From NCBI RefSeq assembly GCF_000974445.1, contig NZ_BBOJ01000005.1, positions 62,001-126,000 on the forward strand: a DNA stretch of 64,000 bases. Reading direction: 5' to 3'. The notes below the pieces were generated by a model. That model saw nothing but the letters and a program-made list of their open reading frames with translations. It ran no database searches and was not told where the DNA came from. Positions within the stretch are counted from its first letter, which is position 1. Every line of letters starts with the position of its first letter. The position numbers and the translations under genes were made by a program. Positions 16,396-25,298 of this stretch are shown here, piece after piece. The DNA comes from Lentzea aerocolonigenes. Its GTDB lineage: Bacteria > Actinomycetota > Actinomycetes > Mycobacteriales > Pseudonocardiaceae.

Positions 16396-18525
16396 GTGAC
16401 CATCTTCCGTGCCGGCCGTACCGGAGCGTGGTGGATGTACCTGGTGGCAGGTCATCTGCTGCTGGGTGTCTACTACCTGATTCCGGTCAGCCCTGCGGGG
16501 ACAACGGGACAAACGGTGCGGGTGGTGCTCTACTGCACGATCAGCGCCTCGGCTGCCATCGCGACATTCACAGGTGTCAAGCGCAACCGTCCCCAATGGA
16601 GGCGGCCGTGGGTGTTCCTCGCGCTCAGCCAGGTCGTTTACGCGATCGCGGACCTCACGTTCTACACATCGCACTACGTCTTCCAGTACACGGTTTACCC
16701 GTCGCTCGCGGACATCTTCTACCTGGGGCATTACCCGTTGATGGTGACGGGCGTGATCCTGCTGATCCGCCGTCGCACACCGGGACTCGACCTGCCGAGC
16801 CTGCTGGACGCCGCGGTGCTCGCGATGGTGGCGGGCATGGCGTCGTGGTTGTACGTGATCGGCCCGCAGGCGCGGCTCACGTCGCCCGCTCTGGTGAAAA
16901 TCGCCTCGCTCGGCTATCCGATGATGGATCTCGCGCTCTTCGTGGTGGCGTTGCGCCTGATCTTCGGCGCGGGGCCGCGGCCCCGCGCGTTCGTCCTGCT
17001 GACGGCGAACCTGCTGGGAATCCTGACCGCCGACACAATCTACGTGCTGCAGCGGCTGGACGGCAGCTACCACGCCGGCAACTTCCTCGACGCCATCTGG
17101 CTGTCGGCCAACCTGTGCATGGGCGCCGCCGCGCTGCACCCGACGATGGCGCGGCTCGTCGACCGCGCGCACGTCAAGGACGTCGGCCTGAGCCGCGGCC
17201 GGATCATCGCGCTGTCGTCGGCCGCGCTCGCCGCGCCGGTGCTGATGCTGATCCACGACGTCGGTCAGTCGTCGCAGGACGTGCTGGTGATCGCGATGGG
17301 CAGCGCGCTGCTGTCGTTGCTGATCATCGCCAGGCTCGCGGGGCTCGTGGCGGACCAGCGCAAGCTCGCGATCACCGACAGCCTCACCGGATTGCACACC
17401 CGCAGGTTCTTCGAAGCGCAACTGCCGTTGGAGATAGCTCGCGCCCGCCGCAACGAGGGCTCGGTCGCGGTGTTCATCATCGACGTCGACCGCTTCAAGT
17501 CGATCAACGACAACTACGGCCACCCGGCAGGCGACGACGTGCTGATGGAGGTCGCGGCACGGCTGCGCGCGGCGTCGAGGTCCGGTGAGGTGCTCGCGCG
17601 CTACGGCGGCGAGGAGTTCGCGCTCCTGGTCCCGGACGCGGGTCCCGGCAGGCTGTCCGTGATCGCGAACCGGCTGCGGGAACGCGTCGCGGAGAAGCCG
17701 ATCCCCGTCAACGCGGGCAACGACGACATCCCGTTGTCCGTCACGGTCTCGGTCGGGTCGGCGAGCTTCCCGACGCACGGCGACGGCCCCGACGACATCG
17801 TGGTGATCGCGGACCGCGCGCTGTACGCGGCGAAGGCGGCCGGGCGCAACAGGATCGCGGTCGGCCCCGAGCCGTTGCCCGCGGTCGACCCCGACACCGA
17901 CGGCGCGATGGCGGAGTTCCTCTGCCAGGTCGCCGACCGGGTGGACGGCTGGCTGCACCGCTACGACCACAGCCGTTCGGTGTCGCGTTGGGCGGGCGTG
18001 GCCGCGGGGGAGTTCGGGCTCGACGCGCCGACGACCAGGGTGGCGCAGCTCGCCGGGCGCCTGCACGACATCGGCAAGATCATCATTCCCGAGGTGGTGC
18101 TCACCAAGCCCGGCGCGCTCACCGAGGAGGAATGGCGGCTGCTGCGCCAGCACCCGGACTTCGGCTACCGGCTCGCGAGGATGGTGCCGGGGTTCGCGGG
18201 TGTGGCGCACGTCATCAGGCAGCAGCACGAGCGTTACGACGGCAGCGGGTACCCGGACGGGCTGCGCGGCGCGGACATCCGTGCGGAAGCGAGGATTTTG
18301 TCCGTATGCGTGGCTTGGGCCGCGATGCGGTCAAATCGTCCACATCAGACCGCACTGGACGAGAACCGCGCTCGGCGCGAACTGTGGGCGGGACGGGGCG
18401 AACAGTTCGATCCGGACGTCGTGGACATGTTCCTCGATCTGCACACCCAGGGGACGATCGGAATGTTGCGTCCGTCCGGATTGTCCGTTCAGGAGGCTGG
18501 ATTCCCGGCGGACTTCCGGCCTTGA
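16396..18525 (+). CDS. Membrane diguanylate cyclase with degenerate HD-GYP domain
   Basis: 709 residues. Residues 1-330 carry about nine membrane spans (for example WMYLVAGHLLLGVYYLI, VFLALSQVVYAIADLTFY). The GGDEF domain, about 340-500, has DSLTGLHTRRFF, DVDRFKSINDNYGHPAGDDV and an active-site GGEEF near residue 405. The HD-GYP-like domain from about 525 has HDIGK and DGSGYP, but the usual HHE is QHE and the metal-ligand motif VAD.FDA is VCVAWAA. It probably makes cyclic di-GMP while the phosphodiesterase half is inactive or has become a sensor (inference). The start is GTG 16396. It abuts the permease gene downstream. Confidence 0.9.
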   Translation: MTIFRAGRTGAWWMYLVAGHLLLGVYYLIPVSPAGTTGQTVRVVLYCTISASAAIATFTGVKRNRPQWRRPWVFLALSQVVYAIADLTFYTSHYVFQYTVYPSLADIFYLGHYPLMVTGVILLIRRRTPGLDLPSLLDAAVLAMVAGMASWLYVIGPQARLTSPALVKIASLGYPMMDLALFVVALRLIFGAGPRPRAFVLLTANLLGILTADTIYVLQRLDGSYHAGNFLDAIWLSANLCMGAAALHPTMARLVDRAHVKDVGLSRGRIIALSSAALAAPVLMLIHDVGQSSQDVLVIAMGSALLSLLIIARLAGLVADQRKLAITDSLTGLHTRRFFEAQLPLEIARARRNEGSVAVFIIDVDRFKSINDNYGHPAGDDVLMEVAARLRAASRSGEVLARYGGEEFALLVPDAGPGRLSVIANRLRERVAEKPIPVNAGNDDIPLSVTVSVGSASFPTHGDGPDDIVVIADRALYAAKAAGRNRIAVGPEPLPAVDPDTDGAMAEFLCQVADRVDGWLHRYDHSRSVSRWAGVAAGEFGLDAPTTRVAQLAGRLHDIGKIIIPEVVLTKPGALTEEEWRLLRQHPDFGYRLARMVPGFAGVAHVIRQQHERYDGSGYPDGLRGADIRAEARILSVCVAWAAMRSNRPHQTALDENRARRELWAGRGEQFDPDVVDMFLDLHTQGTIGMLRPSGLSVQEAGFPADFRP

Positions 18526-18552
18526 TCACCGGGTGATGGCATGCTCTGCGCC

Positions 18553-20526
18553 ATGAGCACGGAGTACGCCATTCCCGCTGAGGTGCCGAGTCCGGAACGA
18601 CCGGCACCACCGGGAGGGCCGCTGGGGAGGTGGCTGCTCGCGGACCGGGTGGCGCCCTCGGGCCCGGAGAGCCACGACTCCCACGCGAAGCCGCACGCGT
18701 GGTGGAAGGTCATGACGCTCACCGGCGTCGACTACTTCTCCACGCTGTCGTACCTGCCGGGCATCGCGGCTCTGGCGGCCGGCGCGTTGTCGCCGCTCGC
18801 GACGTTGCTCATCGTCGCGCTGACGTTGCTCGGCATGCTGCCGATGTACCGGCGGGTGGCGAAGGAGAGCCCGAACGGCCAGGGCTCGGTCGCGATGCTG
18901 GAGGACCTGCTGCCGTTCTGGCGCGGCAAGATCTTCGTGCTGGTGCTGCTCGGGTTCGTCGCGACGTCGTGGATCATCACGATCACCCTTTCCGCCGCCG
19001 ACGCCTCGGTGCACGCGCTGGAGAACCCGTACGTGCCCCAGTCGCTGCACGGGTACGAGATGGCGTTGACGATCGTGCTGCTGCTGATCCTCGGCGGCGT
19101 GTTCCTGCTGGGCTTCAGCGAGGCCGTGGGCGTCGCGATCCCGCTGGTCGCGGTGTTCCTGGCCCTGAACGCCGTCGTGGCCGTGGTGGGCATGGTGGAC
19201 GTCTTCGCGACGCCGGACGCTCTCGACCGCTGGATCGCCGCGCTGGGAGCGCACGGCAACGGCGTCTTCGGGGTGATCGGCCCGGCGATTCTGGCGTTCC
19301 CGCTGCTGGTGCTCGGTTTGTCCGGCTTCGAGACCGGCGTCAGCATGATGCCGCTGGTCGCCGCGGACGGGAAGACCGCCCAGGAGCGGATGGAGAGCCG
19401 GGTGCGCAACACCCGCAAGCTGCTCACCACCGCCGCGCTGATCATGTCGGTGTACCTGATCGCGACGTCGTTCATCACCACCGTGCTGGTGCCGCAGGAC
19501 AAGTTCGCGCCGGGTGGCCCCGCGAACGGTCGTGCGCTCGCCTACCTCGCGCACGAGCTGCTCGGTGAGGTGTTCGGCACGGTCTACGACATCAGCAGCA
19601 TCCTGATCCTGTGGTTCGCGGGTGCGTCGGCGATGGCGGGCCTGATCAACATCGTGCCGCGGTACCTGCCGTCCTACGGCATGGCACCGGAATGGGGTCG
19701 CGCGGTCCGTCCCGTGGTGATCGTCTACACGGTCATCTGCATCATCATCACGATCATCTTCAAGGCCGACGTCAACGCGCAGGCCGGCGCGTACGCCACC
19801 GGAATCCTCGCGATGATGGTCTCCGGGTCGTTCGCGGTGACGGTGTCCGCGTGGCGCAAGAAGCAGCGCGGCGCGACGATCGGCTTCATCGTGCTGACGC
19901 TGGTGCTGGTGTACGCGCTGGTGGAGAACGTGATCGAGAAGCCGGACGGCATCACGATCTCCTTCGGCTTCATCATCGGCATCGTGGTGATCTCGTTGAT
20001 CTCCCGCATCTCGCGCACCACCGAACTGCGCGTCGACAAGATCAAGTTCGACGAGACCGCGCGGAAGTTCATCACCGACACCATCTCCTACGACAACCGG
20101 ATCACGCTGATCGCGAACCGCCGCCAGGCCGGTGACAAGGACGAGTACGACGAGAAGGAGTTCGAGCAGCGCGGCATCAACCCGGTGCCCGGCACCGCGG
20201 ACGTCCTCTTCCTGGAGATCGACATCGTCGACCCGTCGTCGTTCAGCCACGTGCTGTGCGTGCGGGGTGTCGAGGTCGACGGGCACCGCGTCCTGCGCGC
20301 TTCCGCTCCTGCCGCACCGAACGCGATCGCGGCGATCCTGCTGGCGTTGCGCGACTCCACCGGCGTGATCCCGCACGCGCACTTCGAGTGGTCGGAAGGA
20401 AACCCGCTGGGCCACCTCTTCCGCTACCTGATCCTCGGCCGCGGCGATACTCCTCCGGTCGTACGCGAAATCATCCGCTCGGCCGAGGCGGATCCGTCTC
20501 GGCGCCCACGCGTGCACGTCGGTTAG
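18553..20526 (+). CDS. APC-superfamily amino acid permease
   Basis: About 657 residues from ATG 18553 (ATG 18541 is also in frame; neither has a clear ribosome site). A ~50-residue cytoplasmic N-terminus is followed by [20 protein letters not shown], the first APC helix, and about 11 more spans to roughly residue 490 ([17 protein letters not shown]). A ~160-residue soluble C-terminal domain ([19 protein letters not shown] to VHVG) is larger than in simple permeases and resembles the cytosolic domain of actinomycete APC transporters. The substrate is not evident. Only 27 bases separate it from the upstream cyclase gene. Confidence 0.85.
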   Translation: MSTEYAIPAEVPSPERPAPPGGPLGRWLLADRVAPSGPESHDSHAKPHAWWKVMTLTGVDYFSTLSYLPGIAALAAGALSPLATLLIVALTLLGMLPMYRRVAKESPNGQGSVAMLEDLLPFWRGKIFVLVLLGFVATSWIITITLSAADASVHALENPYVPQSLHGYEMALTIVLLLILGGVFLLGFSEAVGVAIPLVAVFLALNAVVAVVGMVDVFATPDALDRWIAALGAHGNGVFGVIGPAILAFPLLVLGLSGFETGVSMMPLVAADGKTAQERMESRVRNTRKLLTTAALIMSVYLIATSFITTVLVPQDKFAPGGPANGRALAYLAHELLGEVFGTVYDISSILILWFAGASAMAGLINIVPRYLPSYGMAPEWGRAVRPVVIVYTVICIIITIIFKADVNAQAGAYATGILAMMVSGSFAVTVSAWRKKQRGATIGFIVLTLVLVYALVENVIEKPDGITISFGFIIGIVVISLISRISRTTELRVDKIKFDETARKFITDTISYDNRITLIANRRQAGDKDEYDEKEFEQRGINPVPGTADVLFLEIDIVDPSSFSHVLCVRGVEVDGHRVLRASAPAAPNAIAAILLALRDSTGVIPHAHFEWSEGNPLGHLFRYLILGRGDTPPVVREIIRSAEADPSRRPRVHVG

Positions 20527-20535
20527 CTGGAAGAC

Positions 20536-20563
20536 TCCCCCTGTACGTCCGACTACAGGGGGA
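20536..20563 (+). promoter_or_regulatory. Hairpin covering the ribosome site of the esterase gene
   Basis: TCCCCCTGTA (20536-20545) pairs perfectly with TACAGGGGGA (20554-20563), a 10-bp stem with an 8-nt loop. The right arm includes the start of the GGGGGAAGGA ribosome site of the gene at 20574. It could end permease transcription, or fold in a read-through transcript and limit esterase translation. Confidence 0.6.
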
Positions 20564-20573
20564 AGGACGCCAC

Positions 20574-22124
20574 ATGCTCCGCAAGTTGCTGGTCTCGTTC
20601 GTCGTGCTCGCGACGGTCGGGGCGGGGATTGGTCCTGCTGTCGCAAGCGAATCCAGACCCAGGCCGGTGCGTTCGTGCGCCGATCTGGTGCGCTCGTTCG
20701 ACGTTCCGGCCGCCCGCACGCAGGTCAGGTCGGCGGCGGTCGTCTCCGGTGCCACGGAGTTCTGCGACGTGCGCGGCACGATCGAACCGAACATCGGGTT
20801 CCAGCTGAAGCTGCCGACCCGCACCTACCAGGGCCGCTACCTCCAGTACGGCTGTGGCGGATTCTGCGGGATCATCGACGATCCGGACTTCCCGCAGGGC
20901 TGCGGGCCCTCCTTCGGTGACGCGGCGGTGGCCGCGACCGACGACGGGCACCAGGTCTCGCTGGAGAACGGGTTCGACACGACCTGGGCCGCGAACAACC
21001 AGAAGGCCCGCGACGACCTCTTCTTTCGCGCACCACACGCGTTGTCGAAGGTCTCCAAGCACATCATCTCCGTCTTCTACGGCAAGGCGCCCAAGACGTC
21101 GTACTTCAGCGGCTGTTCCAACGGCGGCCGCGAGGCACTGCTGCTGGCCCAGCGGTATCCGCACGACTTCGACGGCATCATCGCGGCGGCGCCCGCTGCC
21201 TACTACACCGCGCTGATCGGCTACCAGGCGTGGATCGCGCGCAACGCCATCCCGAACGACAAGATCTTCCTGTTGCACGGCGCGGTGATGCAGGCCTGCG
21301 ACGGGCTCGACGGGTTGGTGGACGGGCAGATCGACGACCCGCGCCTGTGCAAGTTCGATCCCGCAACGCTCGCGGGCCAGCTGACCGATGACGAGATCGC
21401 CCGCGTCCGGCGGCTCTACGCCGGGCCGTCCGACCGGGGCACGCGGCTGTATCCCGGCGGCCAGGCCTACGGTTCCGAGATCTCGTGGACGTTCTGGCTC
21501 AACCCGACGCCGGAGTTCGGCCAGGCGATCGCGGCCGGGCTCGCGGACAACGCGTTGAAGCACCTCGTCTACCCGATCGGGCAGCCGCACTCGTCGCTCG
21601 CGACGTTCGAGTTCACGGTGCGCGAGTTCCGGCGGCTGGTGCCGGAAACCGTGAAGGCGAACGCGTTGTCGCTGGACCTGCGCGAGTTCCGGCGTTCCGG
21701 CGGCAAGCTCATCATCTGGCACGGCGCCGGTGACCAGGGCATCCCGTTCGAGGGCACGCTCGACTACTGGCAGCGCCTCACCGGCGGCAGGACGCCGGAC
21801 TGGGCCAGGCTCTTCGTCGTGCCGTCGATGTGGCACTGCGCCGGCGGCGACACCCTGACGGAGTTCGACCCGTTCCGCGAGCTCGTGTCGTGGGTCGAGG
21901 GCGGCAGGGCGCCGTTCCGGGTCATCGCGTCCGGCCGGGACCAGGCGGGCAACGTCGTCCGCACGCGTCCGGTGTTCCCGTATCCGTTGCGCGCCAGGTA
22001 CGACGGTTCGGGATCGGTGGACGACGCGGCGAACTTCGTTGCGGCGCCCGGGTTCGGGTTCCACGACCGGATCAGGTGGGCCGGTGAGGATCTGCACTAC
22101 CGGCCCGGACCCGTTGCCCCTTAG
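20574..22124 (+). CDS. Secreted tannase/feruloyl esterase-family hydrolase
   Basis: 516 residues from ATG 20574, preceded by GGAAGGA. Signal peptide MLRKLLVSFVVLATVGAGI ... AVAS. Tannase-family features: a Cys-rich loop YGCGGFCGIIDDPD, nucleophile motif GCSNGGREAL with the Cys that pairs to a second Cys next to the catalytic His, a calcium-loop-like DGLDGLVDGQIDDPRLC, Asp in HGAGDQGIPFEG and His in SMWHCAGGDT. The family cleaves aromatic esters such as gallates, feruloyl esters and some phthalates; which one cannot be read here. The stop overlaps the convergent iminopeptidase stop by 4 bp. Confidence 0.9.
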   Translation: MLRKLLVSFVVLATVGAGIGPAVASESRPRPVRSCADLVRSFDVPAARTQVRSAAVVSGATEFCDVRGTIEPNIGFQLKLPTRTYQGRYLQYGCGGFCGIIDDPDFPQGCGPSFGDAAVAATDDGHQVSLENGFDTTWAANNQKARDDLFFRAPHALSKVSKHIISVFYGKAPKTSYFSGCSNGGREALLLAQRYPHDFDGIIAAAPAAYYTALIGYQAWIARNAIPNDKIFLLHGAVMQACDGLDGLVDGQIDDPRLCKFDPATLAGQLTDDEIARVRRLYAGPSDRGTRLYPGGQAYGSEISWTFWLNPTPEFGQAIAAGLADNALKHLVYPIGQPHSSLATFEFTVREFRRLVPETVKANALSLDLREFRRSGGKLIIWHGAGDQGIPFEGTLDYWQRLTGGRTPDWARLFVVPSMWHCAGGDTLTEFDPFRELVSWVEGGRAPFRVIASGRDQAGNVVRTRPVFPYPLRARYDGSGSVDDAANFVAAPGFGFHDRIRWAGEDLHYRPGPVAP

Positions 22125-23068
22125 CGGAACTTCTCAACGGCGGCAGAGATGGCCTTGTCCAGGCTGTTGCCCTCCATGATGACGTGGCCGGCGTCGTTCA
22201 GAATGACGAGCTCGGCGTCCGGCCACCTCTTCGCGACCTCCCACGCCGTGTACAGCGGTCCGCCGAAGTCGTTGCGGCCGTGGATCAGCACGGCGGGGAT
22301 GCCCTTGAGCTTGTCGAGGTTGTCGAAGATGTAGTTCGGTTCGAGGAACGCCTCGTTGCCCCAGTAGTGCGTGACGGTCCGCGCCAGTTGGTAGCGCATC
22401 ACCGGATCCTCGTACCGGGTGCCCTCGAAGTTGTTGTCGCCACCGGTGATCGTGGACAGGTCCCACTTGCTCCAGTCCCACGCCGCTTTCTCACGGACGG
22501 CGGGGTCCGGTGAGTTGAGCAGTTTGTTGTAAGCCAGGGCGAGATTGCCGTCGCGGTCTTCCTCGGGAACGCCGTCGCGGAACGCGTCGAAGTAGTCCGG
22601 GTAGAACAGGCCCAGGCCGCGGGTGATCCACGCGTGCTCTTCCGGGCGGGAGGTGGTGACGGCGGGGATGATGATCTCGCTGACCCGGTCGGGGTGCTGG
22701 ATCGCGTAGGCGAGGATCAGGGTCGAGCCCCAGGACCCGCCGATCAGCAGCCACTTGTCGATGCCGAGGTGCTCGCGGAGCTTCTCCGCGTCGTCGATCA
22801 GGTGCTGGGTGGTGTTGTGCTCCGTGCTCGTGGCCGGGTCGCTGACGGGCGGGGTGCTCCTGCCCGCCCCGCGTTGGTCCCACAACACGAGTTTCCAGTG
22901 GTCGGGGTCGAAGTCCTCGCGCCATCGCGGGTTCGAGCCGGATCCGGGGCCGCCGTGGAAGACGCAGGCGGGTTTGCCGTCGGGGTTGCCGCTGACTTCC
23001 CAGTGGATGAGCTGGCCGTCGCCTACGTCGAGCATGCCCTGGTCGTAGGGCTCCACCTGTGGGTACAT
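22121..23068 (-). CDS. pip: Proline iminopeptidase (S33 family)
   Basis: 315-residue cytoplasmic alpha/beta hydrolase that removes N-terminal proline from peptides. HGGPGSGSNP forms the oxyanion loop, WDQRGAGRS is a family signature, GGSWGST holds the nucleophile Ser, GRNDFGGPL the Asp and LNDAGHVIMEG the His. Start ATG 23068 gives MYPQVEPYDQGMLDVGDG, the normal N-terminus. It stands alone, convergent with the esterase gene. Confidence 0.94.
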   Translation of the reverse strand: MYPQVEPYDQGMLDVGDGQLIHWEVSGNPDGKPACVFHGGPGSGSNPRWREDFDPDHWKLVLWDQRGAGRSTPPVSDPATSTEHNTTQHLIDDAEKLREHLGIDKWLLIGGSWGSTLILAYAIQHPDRVSEIIIPAVTTSRPEEHAWITRGLGLFYPDYFDAFRDGVPEEDRDGNLALAYNKLLNSPDPAVREKAAWDWSKWDLSTITGGDNNFEGTRYEDPVMRYQLARTVTHYWGNEAFLEPNYIFDNLDKLKGIPAVLIHGRNDFGGPLYTAWEVAKRWPDAELVILNDAGHVIMEGNSLDKAISAAVEKFR

Positions 23069-23136
23069 GCGGCGAGCGTATTCAGGCGGGGTGAGCGGTG
23101 CCGCTCATTTCCCGGCCCCGCGAGGCCTCCGATATG

Positions 23137-23185
23137 GATGAACGGCGCCTTCATCCACGTCACGTGGATGAAGGCGCCGTTCATC
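23137..23185. terminator. Long perfect hairpin, member of a dispersed repeat
   Basis: Bases 23137-23160 and 23162-23185 are perfect reverse complements, 24 bp per arm around a single base. It lies just beyond the stop of the DUF305 gene (23196, minus strand), as a terminator would. The core GATGAACGGCGC recurs in the hairpin at 58848-58883, so it belongs to a repeated element. Confidence 0.75.
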
Positions 23186-23195
23186 GAGCTGGGGG

Positions 23196-23741
23196 TCAGG
23201 CCTTCTTCTTGGCCGCGATCTGGTCGATGACCTCTGACTGCGACACGACGATCTTCCCGGCGAGCGCCTTCGAGCCCACGTGCACGCCCTCGGCCTGGGC
23301 CTTCTTGGCCATGTCGACACCGCTGCGCAGGTGCCGCGAGAGGGCGGCGAGGAACAGCTCGTCGAACTGCTTGCCCTGGGCGGCCTTGATGCCCTCCACG
23401 TCCTTGGCGGTCATCATGCCCGCCATCTTGTGCGTGGCGTTCGCGTCCTCGCCGGGCACCTGGATGTTCCAGCTGCGCAGGTAGGTGGCCATCTGTTCGA
23501 TCTCGCCCGCCTCGGCGGTGGCGATCTTGTCGGCGATGTCGACGACGAACTGGTCCTTGGACCTCTCCATCGCGACCTTGGCGATGTCGATCGTCTGCCG
23601 GTGGTGAGGGATCATCTGCAACGAGAACTTCGCGTCCGCTTCGTTGGCGGCCGGCTCGTTCGAGCCGCCGCTGCCGCCGACTGTCGAACAGCCGACGAGC
23701 GCCAGTAGTCCCAGCACGATTACGAGCAGACGCGCACGCAT
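23196..23741 (-). CDS. DUF305 lipoprotein (putative copper-binding)
   Basis: 181 residues from ATG 23741 (GGGAGG upstream). Lipoprotein signal MRARLLVIVLGLLALVGCS with the lipobox Cys. The DUF305 fold has FSLQMIPHHRQTIDIA in its first half and a His/Met-rich loop, THKMAGMM, in the middle; the second motif is altered to FLAALSRHLRSGVDMAKKA. DUF305 proteins such as cyanobacterial CopM bind copper outside the membrane; a copper role here is inference. It is the first of two DUF305 genes flanking the LPMO. Confidence 0.85.
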   Translation of the reverse strand: MRARLLVIVLGLLALVGCSTVGGSGGSNEPAANEADAKFSLQMIPHHRQTIDIAKVAMERSKDQFVVDIADKIATAEAGEIEQMATYLRSWNIQVPGEDANATHKMAGMMTAKDVEGIKAAQGKQFDELFLAALSRHLRSGVDMAKKAQAEGVHVGSKALAGKIVVSQSEVIDQIAAKKKA

Positions 23742-23796
23742 GAAGCCTCCCGTCACGGTTCCCTGACGAGGCATACGGGTGGCCGATGTGTCCGGT

Positions 23797-24279
23797 TCAG
23801 CTCAGTTCGTCGAGGGCCTTCACGACGCTGAACACCACCTCGGGGTGGCCGAGCGGCAGCGGCGCCGGGACGCGGTCGTCCGGCGTGTCGTGGCTGCGGG
23901 CGACGACCCGTGCGAACGGTTCGTCGACGTCGACCTCCGGGTCGACCAGCAGGACCGAGCGGACCAGGTCCTCGTGGCGGCGCACGAGGTCGATCACGTC
24001 GGCCGCGATCGGGCCGCTCGAGACCACGTCGAGCACCGGCTGGGTCTCGTTCCGGTGCCTGGTCAGCACGGTGTCCACAGTGGACTGCCAGCCGGGTGCG
24101 GCAGGCACGCGCAGCCACACGATTCGCATCCGGTCCGTCAGCTCGCGCCAGGTCGCCGGAATCTCGTCGTGCACGGCCTCACCGGCTGGATCGATCACGA
24201 GGACCGTGGGGGATCCGGCGGGTCCGTCGACGACGACGCCGGGCCCGGTCGCCCTGGTGGGCTCATCGAAATCGCGCAT
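23797..24279 (-). CDS. Uncharacterised protein, weakly alpha/beta-hydrolase-like
   Basis: 160 residues from ATG 24279; the frame is open further upstream but the extra part has arginine/proline composition unlike protein. I do not recognise the family firmly. VLVIDPAGEAVHDEIPATW and a later LVRSVLLVDPEVDVDEPF resemble strand-helix units of an alpha/beta hydrolase, but there is no GxSxG elbow (nearest is VVSSGPIAAD) and no clear catalytic triad. It may be a degenerate or non-enzymatic member. It lies between a DUF305 gene and the LPMO promoter, without obvious linkage. Confidence 0.6.
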   Translation of the reverse strand: MRDFDEPTRATGPGVVVDGPAGSPTVLVIDPAGEAVHDEIPATWRELTDRMRIVWLRVPAAPGWQSTVDTVLTRHRNETQPVLDVVSSGPIAADVIDLVRRHEDLVRSVLLVDPEVDVDEPFARVVARSHDTPDDRVPAPLPLGHPEVVFSVVKALDELS

Positions 24280-24439
24280 GGCACGGGTTACCCGGCCTGG
24301 TCGTGGTTTGCACCCAGTACCACTGCGGCCGGGTGGTCCGGTGCGAACAGGACCACCTCGTGTGCGTGGACTTGTTGACGGACACCGATTTCCGGTCCAC
24401 GGTCCGTGACTGCTTGACCGCTTTCCGAACTCAGGTTTA

Positions 24440-24451
24440 TGGTCTAGACCA
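24440..24451. promoter_or_regulatory. DasR-type operator (dre) upstream of the LPMO gene
   Basis: TGGTCTAGACCA is a perfect 12-bp palindrome identical to the core of the published DasR responsive element of streptomycetes. It lies about 97 bases upstream of the LPMO start. DasR represses chitin and N-acetylglucosamine genes until amino-sugar phosphates appear, which fits a chitin-active LPMO. The rest of 24280-24547 holds no gene. Confidence 0.85.
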
Positions 24452-24547
24452 CACCGAAACTTGATCGGCGAGCGATCCAGAGCGCTCCCGGTTCCCACCC
24501 CTGCACGGGGCTCACCCCGCCTGGGAACGATCCAAGGAGTTCGGACG

Positions 24548-25294
24548 ATGAAACTCACCCGAAAAGCGGCGCTGGTCACGGCCGCGATCCCAGCACTCGT
24601 GCTCATCACGCCGGTCGGTTCGGCCAGCGCGCACGGTTACGTGTCGTCGCCGGCCAGTCGTGCCGCGCAGTGTGCGGCAGGCGTCCTCGACTGCGGCCCC
24701 ACCGGTCCCCGTTACGAACCGCAGAGTGCGGAAGGTCCCAAGGGTCAAACGACCTGCAGTGGTGGCACCCGCCAGGACTTCGAGGTGCTCAACGACGACA
24801 ACAAGGGCTGGAAGGTCACCAACGTCGGCAGCACCATGACGGTGACCTGGACCTTCACCGCCCGGCACGCCACGCGCGACTACGAGTACTTCATCGGCAA
24901 CACGCGCGTCGGCTTCGTCGCCGGCAACAACCAGCAGCCGAACAACCCGACCTCCCACTCGATCAACCTGGGCGGGTTCACCGGTCGCCAGAAGCTGCGC
25001 GCCGTGTGGAACATCGGCGACACGGTGAACGCGTTCTACTCGTGCATCGACATCAACATCGGTGGCGGCCCGACGAACCCTCCCACCACCACGACGACCA
25101 CTCCTCCTCCGACGACCACGACCACGACCACGACGAACCAACCTCCCGTTGGTGGCACGTGGGCGCCGAACACCGCGTACGCGACCGGTGCGACGGTCAC
25201 CTACGACGGTGTGTCCTACCGCTGCCGTCAGGCGCACACGTCACTCGTCGGCTGGGAGCCGCCGAACGTGGCCGCGTTGTGGGAGCGGATCTGA
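24548..25294 (+). CDS. AA10 lytic polysaccharide monooxygenase with CBM5/12
   Basis: 248 residues from ATG 24548 (AAGGAG upstream). Signal peptide ending PVGSASA; cleavage leaves His29 as the N-terminus (HGYVSSPASR), the first ligand of the copper histidine brace. His106 in FTARHATRDYEYF is the second. The catalytic domain is compact (about 29-170), with Cys pairs. A threonine/proline linker (about 172-200) leads to a CBM5/12 (GTWAPNTAYATGATVTYDGV ... ALWERI) typical of chitin binding. It oxidatively breaks crystalline chitin. A DasR site precedes it and a DUF305 lipoprotein gene follows after 4 bases. Confidence 0.95.
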   Translation: MKLTRKAALVTAAIPALVLITPVGSASAHGYVSSPASRAAQCAAGVLDCGPTGPRYEPQSAEGPKGQTTCSGGTRQDFEVLNDDNKGWKVTNVGSTMTVTWTFTARHATRDYEYFIGNTRVGFVAGNNQQPNNPTSHSINLGGFTGRQKLRAVWNIGDTVNAFYSCIDINIGGGPTNPPTTTTTTPPPTTTTTTTTNQPPVGGTWAPNTAYATGATVTYDGVSYRCRQAHTSLVGWEPPNVAALWERI

Positions 25295-25298
25295 TCCG

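Noticed and set aside
16357-18228. A 623-residue minus-strand open frame opposite the GGDEF protein
   Set aside because: Antisense artefact; the plus frame has clear GGDEF and HD-GYP motifs.
18526-20646. A 706-residue minus-strand open frame
   Set aside because: It mirrors the APC permease; composition is Arg/His/Asp-rich and no family is visible. High GC content creates such antisense frames.
25081-25140. Tandem repeat of ACC/ACG triplets
   Set aside because: It is the Thr/Pro linker of the LPMO, a normal protein feature and not a DNA repeat element.
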